Source: Micromonospora matsumotoense
Lineage (GTDB): Bacteria > Actinomycetota > Actinomycetes > Mycobacteriales > Micromonosporaceae
NCBI RefSeq assembly: GCF_900091525.1
Contig: NZ_FMCU01000004.1
Location: 372,001-436,000, forward strand
DNA length: 64,000 bases
Direction of reading: 5' to 3'
In this document: positions 56,629-64,000 of the stretch, one piece after another
Numbering within the stretch: position 1 is the first letter of the stretch
Layout of the letters: every line of letters starts with the position of its first letter
Made by a program: the position numbers and the translations under genes
Notes under the pieces: model-generated
The model's input: the letters and a program-made list of their open reading frames with translations, nothing else
Told to the model about the DNA's origin: nothing
The model's database searches: none

Positions 56629-57959
56629 GCCAACCTGCCTTCCATGGCGTCCTTGTTGCCGGCGGTCCCGGCGTCGCCGGGGTCCGCCGGTGGCGGCGCG
56701 GTGGTCCGGGGGCCGGGCACCGGGGCCGCCGATCCGGCCGGGGCCGACCCGGCAGCCTCGGCCGACCCGGCGGTCGGCGCCGTCGGGGCCGGAGCGCCCA
56801 TCGGAGCGGCCGGTGCGGTCGGGGTGGAGGTGGGAGTCGCCGGCTCGTCGGCCAGGCGACGTCGGCGCAGCATGCCGATCACCACCGGGGGCGCGACGAA
56901 GGCCAGCACCAGCAGCGCCTTGACCACGTCGACCAGGAACGACGGCACACCGGTGGCGGCCAGGAAGCTGCCGCCGGCCCGCAGCACGCCGAACAGTACC
57001 GCCACCGGGATGGCCAGCAGCGGGTTGTTCCGGGCGACCAGGGCGACCAGCAGGCCGTCCCACCCGATGTTGAGCGACATCCCCGGCTGCAACCGGTTGG
57101 TGCTGACCGGACTGGTCAGCAGCAGCGCACCGGCCAGGCCGGCCAGCGCCCCGGAGATCGCCAGCGCGATGCCGCCGAGGGCGCCGACCCGCACGCCCGC
57201 GTGCCGGGCCGTCGCCGGGTTGAGGCCGACCATCTTCAACCGGAAACCCCAGCGGGTACGGGCCATCACCAGCGCCAGCGCCACCGCCACCACGACGGCC
57301 AGCACCAGACCGCCGTTGAGCTGGAGGTTCGGGTAGTCGCCGAGGGAGGTGAGCCGGGCGTTCTCCGGCACCGGGTTGGACTGCGGAGAGAGCGTGCCCC
57401 GGCCCAGCCGGGACTCCTGGAGCAGCCACGGGGTGTTCACCGCGAACGAGACGAGCTGCTGGGCCAGGAAGGTCATCAGCATCGTGCTCACCACGATGTT
57501 GACGCCCCGGAACCGGTACATCAGGGCGCTGAGCCCGGCCCAGATCCCGGCACCGACCACCGAGGCGAGCAGCACCAGGACGAGCAGCAGCGGCCCGGGC
57601 ACGGCCAGCCGCAGGCCGACCCACGCGCCGGCGAGCGCGCCGATCAGCACCTGCCCCTCCTGGCCGATGTTGAAGAAGCCGGAGCGGGCGCTGACGCAGG
57701 CCCCGACCGCGACCAGCAGCAGCGGCGCGACATAGAGCAGGGAGGTGGACCAGGCCGCCGGGGAGGCCATGCTGCCCTGGTAGAGGGCCTTGGCGGAGGC
57801 GGTCGGCGAACCGCCGGTGACCGCGATCAGCAGGGCGGACAGGCCGAGCGCGACCCCCACCGTGGCGACCGTGGCGAGACCGACCTGCCAGCCGCCGGGT
57901 CCGGGGTTGAGCCGGCGCAGCAGCCGCTGGCCGGTGCCGTCGATGCCGAGGGTGGCCAT
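56625..57959 (-). CDS. Nucleoside ABC importer permease (first subunit) with acidic tail
   Basis: This 444-residue BPD_transp_2 permease has a membrane core (RSGFFNIGQEGQVLIGALAGAWVG, RGVNIVVSTMLMTFLAQQLVSFAV, RTRWGFRLKMVGLNPATARHAGV, NIGWDGLLVALVARNNPLLAIPVAVLFGVLRAGG, each in part). The last 80 residues after the final helix are Ala/Pro/Thr-rich (AAGSAPAGSAAPVPGPRTTAPP), which is uncommon. Start ATG 57959 overlaps the ATPase stop by 1 nt. Confidence 0.9.
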   Translation of the reverse strand: MATLGIDGTGQRLLRRLNPGPGGWQVGLATVATVGVALGLSALLIAVTGGSPTASAKALYQGSMASPAAWSTSLLYVAPLLLVAVGACVSARSGFFNIGQEGQVLIGALAGAWVGLRLAVPGPLLLVLVLLASVVGAGIWAGLSALMYRFRGVNIVVSTMLMTFLAQQLVSFAVNTPWLLQESRLGRGTLSPQSNPVPENARLTSLGDYPNLQLNGGLVLAVVVAVALALVMARTRWGFRLKMVGLNPATARHAGVRVGALGGIALAISGALAGLAGALLLTSPVSTNRLQPGMSLNIGWDGLLVALVARNNPLLAIPVAVLFGVLRAGGSFLAATGVPSFLVDVVKALLVLAFVAPPVVIGMLRRRRLADEPATPTSTPTAPAAPMGAPAPTAPTAGSAEAAGSAPAGSAAPVPGPRTTAPPPADPGDAGTAGNKDAMEGRLA

Positions 57960-59548
57960 CAGTGACTCACCCCGCCGACCAGCATGCCGAGCCGCTCGGC
58001 GGTGGCCTCGGCGGTGGGGAGCACCCCGACGATCCGGCCGGAGGAGATCACCGCGATCCGGTTGGCCAGGGCCATCACCTCCTCCAACTCCGTGGAGATC
58101 AGCAACACCGCCACCCCTTCCGCGGCGGCCTGCCGCAGCCGCACGTACATGTCTTCGATCGCGCCGACGTCCAGCCCGTGGGTGGGTTGGGCGGCGACCA
58201 GCGCCTTCGGGCCGGCGGACAACTCCCGGGCCAGCACCACCCGCTGCTGGTTGCCGCCGGAGAGGCTGCGCAGCGGGGTGTCGGGCGAGGGCGCCACGAT
58301 GTTGAACTCGGTCATCTGCCGCTGGGCGATCCGGTGCATCCGCCGCCGGCTGAGCACCCCGCGGGTGGTGACCCCGGCGAGGGACTTCATCACCAGGTTC
58401 TCGGCGACGCTCATGTCCAGCACCACCCCGGAGTGGTGCCGGTCCTCGGGCACGATGCCGAGGCCGGCGTGGTGCAGCGCGCCGGGGCGGACGAGGTCGA
58501 CCGGCCGGCCGTCGATCTCGACGGTGCCGGAGTCGGGGACGAGCAGCCCGGACAGCAGCTCACCGACGGTGGCCTGGCCGTTGCCCTCGACCCCGTACAG
58601 GCCGACGATCTCGCCGGGGGCCACGTCGAGGCTGAGCCGGTCCAGCATCGGCAGGCCGCCGACGAGCAGGGTCACCTCGCGCAGCCGCAACACCGCCGGC
58701 TTCTCCTGCGTCGGGCCCGCGGCCGACGGGGCGACCTCCGTACCGTCGGCACCCGCGACCGGCGCGGGACGCTCGACGGGCAGCAGGCCCAGCGCCGCGC
58801 TCTCGGCCTGCAACGACACCTCCCGGCCGACCATCTGCCGGGCGAGTTCCTGGGCGGTGGTGTCCTTCGTCGCGCCGTGGAACGCCACCGCGCCGCGCCG
58901 CAGCACGGTCACCCGGTCGGTGGCCGCCATGATCTCCGCGAGCTTGTGGCTGATCAGGATGACCGCCCGCCGCTCCGCCTGCACCACCCGGCGCAGCACG
59001 GTGAACAGTTCCGCCGACTCGGCCTGGGTGAGCACCGAGGTCGGCTCGTCCAGGATCAGCACGGACGGGTCGCGGCGCAGGCACTTGATCAGTTCGACGC
59101 GCTGCCGTTCCCCGGCCGAGAGCCGGTCGACCCGCACGTGCGGGTCGATGGGCAGCCCGTAGCGGCGGGACACCTCCTCGACCTGGGCGCAGGCCGCCGC
59201 CCGGTCGATCCGCCCGGTGTCGCCGAGGATGACGTTCTCCCAGACGGTGAGCGGTTCGATCAGGCTGAAGTGCTGGTGCACCATGCCCAGGCCGAGTTCG
59301 ACGGCGACCTGCGGACTGTCGATCTCGACCGGTTCGGTGCCGCGCGTGATGGTGCCGGCGTCGCGGTGCACCAGGCCGAGCAGGATCTTCATCAGGGTCG
59401 ACTTTCCGGCCCCGTTCTCGCCGAGCAGGCCGTGGATCTCGCCGGGTCGTACGGCGAGATCCACGGCGTCGCAGGCGACGACCGGACCGTAACGCTTGCT
59501 GACCCCGCGCAGGGTGAGAGCCGGCGTCAGCTTGTCGTCAACGTCCAC
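57959..59548 (-). CDS. Nucleoside ABC importer ATPase with two cassettes
   Basis: The 529-residue protein carries two ABC domains in tandem. The first is canonical (Walker A LLGENGAGKSTLMKILLGL, signature LSAGERQRVELIKCL, Walker B VLILDEPTSVLTQ). The second has a degenerate Walker A (LYGVEGNGQATVGELLSGL, lacking the GKS/T) but an intact signature LSGGNQQRVVLARELS and a Walker B KALVAAQPTHGLD with altered Glu, as usual for this sugar/nucleoside-import class (RbsA, YufO). GTG 59548 was chosen since GAGGTG precedes it. It energises the two BMP permeases. Confidence 0.92.
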   Translation of the reverse strand: MDVDDKLTPALTLRGVSKRYGPVVACDAVDLAVRPGEIHGLLGENGAGKSTLMKILLGLVHRDAGTITRGTEPVEIDSPQVAVELGLGMVHQHFSLIEPLTVWENVILGDTGRIDRAAACAQVEEVSRRYGLPIDPHVRVDRLSAGERQRVELIKCLRRDPSVLILDEPTSVLTQAESAELFTVLRRVVQAERRAVILISHKLAEIMAATDRVTVLRRGAVAFHGATKDTTAQELARQMVGREVSLQAESAALGLLPVERPAPVAGADGTEVAPSAAGPTQEKPAVLRLREVTLLVGGLPMLDRLSLDVAPGEIVGLYGVEGNGQATVGELLSGLLVPDSGTVEIDGRPVDLVRPGALHHAGLGIVPEDRHHSGVVLDMSVAENLVMKSLAGVTTRGVLSRRRMHRIAQRQMTEFNIVAPSPDTPLRSLSGGNQQRVVLARELSAGPKALVAAQPTHGLDVGAIEDMYVRLRQAAAEGVAVLLISTELEEVMALANRIAVISSGRIVGVLPTAEATAERLGMLVGGVSH

Positions 59549-59585
59549 AGTCCGTTTCACCTCGTTGGTCGTCGGGCAGCGGGAA

Positions 59586-60665
59586 TCAGGAACCGAGCCT
59601 GGCGACCGTCGCGGCGGTGTCGGTCTTGCCACTGGCCACGTCGGCGACGAAGGCGTCCATCTTCTGGGTCTGCTCCGGCGTCGGCTTGCAGATCTTGACG
59701 GCCGGGTACGGGTCCTTGCCCAGCTCCCACTTCTTGGTGGTGCCGAGGGTCATCTCACCCTTGGCGAACAGCTCCAGCGCGGCGGCGAAGTACGCGCCCG
59801 GGTCGAAGATGACCGAGATGTCGAAGCGCGGGTCGGTCGAGTCGCACCGGTCGGTGCCCGGGGTCAGGGTGAGCGCGCCGCCGGTGTTGGCCAGCTTGGC
59901 GGCGGCGTCGGTGGCCCCACCCAGGTACGGGTAGACGACCTTGACGCCCTGGCTGATCTGCGCCTGGACGGCCTCCCGGGCCTTCGCCGAGTCGTTGAAG
60001 TCACCGGTGTAGGTGGTCACCAGGGTCGCGTTCGGCACCACCATCCGGATGCCCGCCTTGTACGCCTTGGCGGCGTTGACCGAGAAGTCGGCCTCCATGC
60101 CCGTGACGAAGCCGGCCTTGGTGGCGTTCTTCTGCTGCATGACCAGGCCGGTGGCGTACCCGGCGGCGAGCATGCTCTGGTTGGGGTCGTCGCTGGACAG
60201 CGTCACCCGGGGCGTCTGCGGGATGTTCTCCGACGACGGCACGTACCAGGAGGTCTTGGCGCAGACCGCTTCCTCGGAGGCCGGGATGGCGTCCTTGAGC
60301 TCGGAGGCCCCGAGCGCCACCATGTCCACGCCCTGCTGACACAGCGCGCGGGCGGCGCTGAGCGCCTCGGTCGGCGGCACGTTGCCGCGCTTGATGACCT
60401 GCCAGCCCTTTTCGGTGGCGAACTTCTCGGCACCGATCACGAAGCTCTCGTAGTAGCCGTTGTCGTTGATGTCACCGGGGCTGAGCACCCCGATGACCAC
60501 CTTGCCGTCGCCGTTGGCGTCGGGCTGCCCGGCGGGGGCCGTACCGCTGCTGGCCGAGCCGGCGGCCGATGGCGCGGTCTCGTCGTTGCTGGCGCAACCG
60601 ACCAGGGCGAATCCCAGTGCCCCGGCGAGCAGCGCCGCCGGACCCCGACCAATCCTCATTGTCAT
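59586..60665 (-). CDS. BMP-family nucleoside-binding lipoprotein
   Basis: The 359-residue lipoprotein has a lipobox (ALLAGALGFALVGC) and the BmpA/Med fold: KVVIGVLSPGDINDNGYYESFVIGAEKFA, ALCQQGVDMVALGASELKDAI, ATKAGFVTGMEADFSVNAAKAYKAGI, VKVVYPYLGGATDAAAKLA, FDISVIFDPGAYFAAALE. BMP proteins bind purine or pyrimidine nucleosides outside the membrane. The aminohydrolase gene just upstream suggests a purine-like ligand. It is followed by the ATPase and two permeases. Confidence 0.92.
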   Translation of the reverse strand: MTMRIGRGPAALLAGALGFALVGCASNDETAPSAAGSASSGTAPAGQPDANGDGKVVIGVLSPGDINDNGYYESFVIGAEKFATEKGWQVIKRGNVPPTEALSAARALCQQGVDMVALGASELKDAIPASEEAVCAKTSWYVPSSENIPQTPRVTLSSDDPNQSMLAAGYATGLVMQQKNATKAGFVTGMEADFSVNAAKAYKAGIRMVVPNATLVTTYTGDFNDSAKAREAVQAQISQGVKVVYPYLGGATDAAAKLANTGGALTLTPGTDRCDSTDPRFDISVIFDPGAYFAAALELFAKGEMTLGTTKKWELGKDPYPAVKICKPTPEQTQKMDAFVADVASGKTDTAATVARLGS

Positions 60666-62134
60666 GGTGCTTTCCCTTCACGTGGGGTCGGCGCGCGGCC
60701 CGGCACGGACCGGCGCGCGGAGTACTCGGTCGCTGGCACGGTGGGCCAGCGAGGGGGGATGTCGATGCCGACCCGGCGCAGCAGGGCGGCCCGACGCTGG
60801 GCGGCCTCCTCGCGCAGGGCGTCGATGTCGACGGTGGTGATCCGCCCGTCGCGGACCACCAGCCGGCCGTCGACCAGGACGTCCCGGACGGTGTGCCCGG
60901 CCGCACCCCAGACGAGCTGGGTGGGCAGGTCACCGCGCGGGGTCCAGGGGATGGTCCGGGTGTCCAGCAGCACCAGGTCGGCGGCCTTGCCGACCTCGAT
61001 CGAGCCGGTCTGCGCCCCCAGCCCGACGGCGGCGGCGCCGTCGACGGTGGCCAGGGCGAAGACCTCGTCGGCGCGCAGCGGGTCGGGGACGCCCCGGTCG
61101 CGCTCCAGGCCGGCGAAGAGTCGGGCGGCCCGCCACAGGTCCGGGGTGTCCCCGGCGTTGTGCGAGTCGCAGCCCAGCGCGAGCCGGCCGCCGGCCCGGT
61201 GCAGCGCGGTGTGCCGGCCGGCCCGGCTGAAGCCCTGACCGAGCCGCAGGTAGGCCCCCGGGCAGGAGGCGACCGCCGTGCCGGTCTCGACGAGCGCGTC
61301 GACCTCGACGTCGTCGAGCCACACCGCGTGGCCGAGCAGCAGCCGGGGGCCGAGCACACCGAGGTCACGCAGGTGCCGCACCGGCCGGGCCCGACCGGCG
61401 GCGGTGTAGGCGGCGGCGTCCTCGGGGCCGGGCGACAGGTGCCAGGTCATTCCCACGTCGAGCCGGTCGGCCAGGTCCGCCGCGCCGGTGAACAACTCGT
61501 CGCTGACCAGGTCGTGCCCGACCAGGGTGATCCAACCGGTGACCAGCGGGTCGCCGGCCAGGGCGGCGACGGTGTCGGCCTGGACGGCGAGGGTGTCGGC
61601 GGCCGGCCGGGCGTAGGGCACGTCGGGGGCGTCCCAGCCCCAGCCGCCGACCCGGGCCCGGATGCCGGCCGCGCGCAGCCCCCGGGCGACCCGCAGCGGG
61701 TGGGCCACCGTGCCGGGTTCCAGCAGGGTGGTGACCCCGTAGCTGAGCGACTCGACGGCGGTGAGGGTGGCGGACAGTTCGTCGTCGTCGCCGGTGACCG
61801 CGCCGTGCAGCGGCACGATCCAGTCGAAGATGGCCTGCTGGGCGGGGACGTCGTCGGGGATGCTGCTGCGCACCAGCGGGTCGGCGGTGGTGTGCTGGTG
61901 GGCGTTGACCAGGCCGGGGACGACGAGGCAGCCGGCGGCGTCCAGTTCGGGACTGCCCGGGTACGCCGCGCGCAGCGTCGCCGCCGGCCCGATCGCGGCG
62001 ATCCGGCCGTCGACCACGGCGATGGTGCCGCCGGGGACCACCGCCCGGTCGGGCGTCATGGTGACGATCTCGGCATCGACGATCAGCAGGTCGGCCGGGC
62101 GGAGGTCGGCGGTGTGCGCCGTCGGGGTGGTCAT
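60662..62134 (-). CDS. ATZ/TRZ-type amidohydrolase (purine/aromatic deaminase-like)
   Basis: This 490-residue amidohydrolase has LLIVDAEIVTMTPDRAVVPGG at the start, the metal motif VVPGLVNAHQHTTADPL (HxH), GMTWHLSPGPEDAAAY (His), LLLGHAVWLDDVEVDALV (His) and LALGCDSHNAGD (Asp). The late VGLGAQTGSIEVGKAADLVLLD is typical of the guanine deaminase/TrzA/8-oxoguanine deaminase group. It hydrolyses an amino group off a purine or related ring in the cytosol. Coupled by ATGA overlap to both the alcohol dehydrogenase upstream and the BMP lipoprotein gene downstream. Exact base unknown. Confidence 0.88.
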   Translation of the reverse strand: MTTPTAHTADLRPADLLIVDAEIVTMTPDRAVVPGGTIAVVDGRIAAIGPAATLRAAYPGSPELDAAGCLVVPGLVNAHQHTTADPLVRSSIPDDVPAQQAIFDWIVPLHGAVTGDDDELSATLTAVESLSYGVTTLLEPGTVAHPLRVARGLRAAGIRARVGGWGWDAPDVPYARPAADTLAVQADTVAALAGDPLVTGWITLVGHDLVSDELFTGAADLADRLDVGMTWHLSPGPEDAAAYTAAGRARPVRHLRDLGVLGPRLLLGHAVWLDDVEVDALVETGTAVASCPGAYLRLGQGFSRAGRHTALHRAGGRLALGCDSHNAGDTPDLWRAARLFAGLERDRGVPDPLRADEVFALATVDGAAAVGLGAQTGSIEVGKAADLVLLDTRTIPWTPRGDLPTQLVWGAAGHTVRDVLVDGRLVVRDGRITTVDIDALREEAAQRRAALLRRVGIDIPPRWPTVPATEYSARRSVPGRAPTPREGKAP

Positions 62135-63153
62135 GGCCGGACGAGGATCTTGCCGATGAGGTCGCCGGACTCCTGCCGGGCGTACGCCTCGGTCAGGTCG
62201 GCCAGCGGGTATTCCGCCCCCCGGACGACCCGCAGGCCACCGGTGAAGTAGGCGTCGAGCATGTCGGCGAAGTCGGCCGGGCTGTACGCCCCCGCCCCGA
62301 GCAGCCGCAGCCCGCGCCGGTAGACGTCGGAGAGGGAGAAGCTGACCTGGTCGCCGGTGGTGTTGCCGAGCAGCACGATCCGTCCGCCGGTGCGCAGGCT
62401 GGCCAGCGAGGTGGCCCAGGTGGCGGTGCCGACGTGGTCGACGACCAGGTCGACGCCGTGGCCGTCGGTGCGCTCGCGCACCTGCTCGACGGTCCGGTCG
62501 TCCAGGTCGAGCACGTCCGCGCCGAGGTCCGCGGCGACGGCCCGCTTGGCCTCGGTACGGGCCACCGCGAGCACCCGGGCGCCGGCCCGGCGGGCGAGTT
62601 GGATGGCGGCGATGCTGACCGCGCTCGTGGCGGCCTGCACCAGCACCCACTCCCCGGCGCGGACCGCGCCGACGCGGTGCACGGCGTGCCAGCCGAGGCT
62701 CCAGGCGGTGGGCAGCGCGGCGGCGTCGGCGAGGTCGACGTGGGCGGGCACCCGGTGCACCACGGTGGCCGGGACGGTGACGAATTCGGCGAAGCCGCCG
62801 GGGCGGTTGCCGCCGACCACAGCCAGCGTCGCACAGTAGCCCGGTTGACCGTTCTTGCAGGTGGCACAGGCTCCGCAGCCGATGGTCGGGTCGATCAGCA
62901 CCCGGTCTCCGGGGCGTACCGTGGTGACCTGCGGCCCGACGGCGCTGACCTGCCCGGCGACGTCCATGCCGCCGACGTGCGGCAGCGCGAAGCCGGGGAG
63001 CAGGGCGGTCCGCCGCTGGAGCAGGTCGAGGCGGTTGAGGGCGGCGGTGTGCACCCGGACGACCACGTCGCCCGCGCCCGGCTCGGGGTCGGGCAGGTGC
63101 CGTAGGCGCAGCACCTCGGGACCCCCGAAACCGGTCTGGACCATCGCCCGCAT
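62131..63153 (-). CDS. Zinc-binding medium-chain alcohol dehydrogenase
   Basis: The 340-residue MDR protein has the structural-zinc cysteine cluster GCGACATCKNGQPGYC, HVGGMDVAGQVSAVG (substrate-zinc side), and the nucleotide fold WVLVQAATSAVSIAAIQLARRAGARVLAVARTEAKRAVAADLGAD (each in part). The catalytic zinc Cys is replaced or displaced (ALNRLDLL where many have Cys), so it may be a quinone-reductase-like member. ATG 63153 follows GGGGGAGG. First gene of the leftward purine-salvage-like operon; the 174-bp gap before it contains TTGACA on the minus strand near 63247-63252, a possible -35 element. Confidence 0.87.
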   Translation of the reverse strand: MRAMVQTGFGGPEVLRLRHLPDPEPGAGDVVVRVHTAALNRLDLLQRRTALLPGFALPHVGGMDVAGQVSAVGPQVTTVRPGDRVLIDPTIGCGACATCKNGQPGYCATLAVVGGNRPGGFAEFVTVPATVVHRVPAHVDLADAAALPTAWSLGWHAVHRVGAVRAGEWVLVQAATSAVSIAAIQLARRAGARVLAVARTEAKRAVAADLGADVLDLDDRTVEQVRERTDGHGVDLVVDHVGTATWATSLASLRTGGRIVLLGNTTGDQVSFSLSDVYRRGLRLLGAGAYSPADFADMLDAYFTGGLRVVRGAEYPLADLTEAYARQESGDLIGKILVRP

Positions 63154-63327
63154 CGCAACCTCCCCCCATGGTCTACCAGTCAATATGGCGTCTTGCATTG
63201 TGATTCTCGTTGCTTAGCGACGTACTCTGCCTGCGGGGCGGCGGCGTGTCAACGGCTTGCCGCAAAAGAGGCGGAACGGTTAACGAAGCCGGTCGTACAG
63301 GCCGTTCACAGGCCGCCCACCAGGGGA

Positions 63328-64000
63328 TCAACCGGCCTCGGACGCGGCCAGCAACTCCCGCGCGGCCAGCGCCGTACGCAGCACCGCGACCGTCTGCGGA
63401 TCGAGCGGGTCGACCCCCAGCAGCCGCTTGATCAGGCCGACCCGGTAGCCCACCGAGTTGCGGTGCAGATGCAGTCGCTCACTGACCGCCTGCCGGCTGC
63501 CCCCGGTCGCCAACCAGCAGTCCAGGGTGCGCAGCAGGTCGTCGCGGTGCGCGATCGGCCCCAGGTGCCGGTGCACGAACCAGCGCAACCGCTCGTCCGG
63601 CACGGCCAACAGGACCTGCGCCAACCCCGCCTGCCCGAACGGCAGCTCGGGCCGCTCGTCGGACGACCGCAGCAGCAGCCGCAGCAACCGGTCCGCGTCA
63701 CGGAACGAGACCGCCGTCCGGGCCGGCCCGGTCACCAGCGACCCGGCGACCACCCGCACCTGACCGCCCCCCACGATCTGGTCCAACCGGACCCGCAGCC
63801 GGGTCACCTCGCGCTCCACGTCACCGTGCAGCAGGGTCCAGGCCCGTCGCCCCTCGGCCAGCACCGGCCGGTCCAGCCAGCTCAGCGCGGACGCCCACCG
63901 GCGCTGCTGCGCCCCCGTGTACGCGATCCCGGCGACGGCGTGCGGCTGGTCCAACCGCCAGCCGTGCGCCGCGCCCGCCCGCAGCAGCTCGGCCTCGCCG
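63328..64000 (-). CDS. PucR/CdaR-type transcriptional regulator, C-terminal part (runs off the right edge)
   Basis: About 224 residues are present, from inside the protein to the stop. The last 70 residues (TLDCWLATGGSRQAVSERLHLHRNSVGYRVGLIKRLLGVDPLDPQTV, cited as the domain) form the PucR C-terminal helix-turn-helix, including the diagnostic LHLHRNSVGYR. The preceding part (QIVGGGQVRVVAGSLVTGPARTAVSF) is the GGDEF-like linker. PucR regulators switch on purine catabolism. Its place just upstream of the BMP importer-deaminase operon supports control of purine or nucleoside use. The N-terminal sensor domain lies beyond the window. Confidence 0.9.
   Translation of the reverse strand, partial: GEAELLRAGAAHGWRLDQPHAVAGIAYTGAQQRRWASALSWLDRPVLAEGRRAWTLLHGDVEREVTRLRVRLDQIVGGGQVRVVAGSLVTGPARTAVSFRDADRLLRLLLRSSDERPELPFGQAGLAQVLLAVPDERLRWFVHRHLGPIAHRDDLLRTLDCWLATGGSRQAVSERLHLHRNSVGYRVGLIKRLLGVDPLDPQTVAVLRTALAARELLAASEAG

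Noticed and set aside
62132..63169. In-frame extension of the amidohydrolase up to 835 codons
   Set aside because: The extra part is the shadow of the alcohol dehydrogenase gene; the real start is ATG 62134 with an ATGA overlap.
1..64000. tRNA, rRNA, CRISPR arrays, insertion sequences, integrases and origins of replication
   Set aside because: I looked for tRNA-like cloverleaf ends, transposase motifs and regular repeat-spacer patterns and saw none; a tRNA scan and IS database search would be needed to be certain.

Overview
The window is very GC-rich actinomycete chromosome. Translationally coupled operons (ATGA/GTGA overlaps), GTG starts, and secreted glycosidases and esterases carrying Pro/Thr-rich linkers and CBM2 domains point to the Micromonosporaceae, most likely a Micromonospora-like soil or plant-associated bacterium; the exact genus is inference. 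I see no rRNA, tRNA, CRISPR array, transposase or integrase. One gene runs off each end (katG on the left, a PucR-type regulator on the right).

Region by region. 1-0.7 kb: furA-katG oxidative-stress pair. 0.8-13.6 kb: plant cell-wall debranching island with a LacI regulator, a GH43 enzyme, GH95-CBM2, GH27-CBM2, a secreted SGNH hydrolase, CBM2-CE2 and CE1-CBM2 esterases, separated by strong hairpin terminators. 13.7-18.1 kb: an ArsR regulator, a fossil of an Old Yellow Enzyme gene, and a TauD-SsuB-SsuA-SsuC sulfonate operon. 18.2-20.5 kb: helD, preceded by a GGGGC tract and a perfect 10-bp inverted repeat. 20.5-29.3 kb: iron/heme locus. A leftward operon (surface protein, hmuT-hmuU-hmuV, heme oxygenase, DUF2470) and a rightward operon (HtaA heme-binding protein with a C-terminal WxL-like domain, a WxL-interacting-protein homologue, a small surface protein) diverge from an intergenic region holding two DtxR/IdeR-type iron boxes. 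29.3-30.6 kb: an intact ArsR gene followed by four truncated gene pieces. 30.7-44.3 kb: a catabolic island with Rieske dioxygenase, ferredoxin and reductase, extradiol dioxygenase, FAH-type hydrolase, HpcH-type aldolase, amidohydrolase, formamidase, PfkB kinase, M20 hydrolase and two IclR regulators. Three of its promoter regions share a sequence motif.

44.5-46.7 kb: SnoaL, VOC and aldo/keto reductase genes. 46.6-49.8 kb: two paralogous XRE regulators with helical-repeat C-terminal regions, each close to a small reading frame or hairpin. 49.9-52.5 kb: a secreted GH54 arabinofuranosidase with a ricin-type CBM13, flanked by two separate pieces of a broken LacI gene in permuted order. 52.6-55.4 kb: a LuxR-type response regulator, a DesK-like histidine kinase and a membrane-anchored alpha/beta hydrolase. 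55.7-64 kb: a BMP-type nucleoside ABC importer with an aminohydrolase, a zinc alcohol dehydrogenase and a PucR-family regulator, consistent with purine or nucleoside salvage.

The strongest candidates for something undescribed are the iron-regulated fusion of heme capture to a WxL wall-anchoring system (24.5-29.3 kb) and the catabolic island with its shared operator-like motif (30.7-44.3 kb). All functional calls rest on reading protein motifs; no database search was run.
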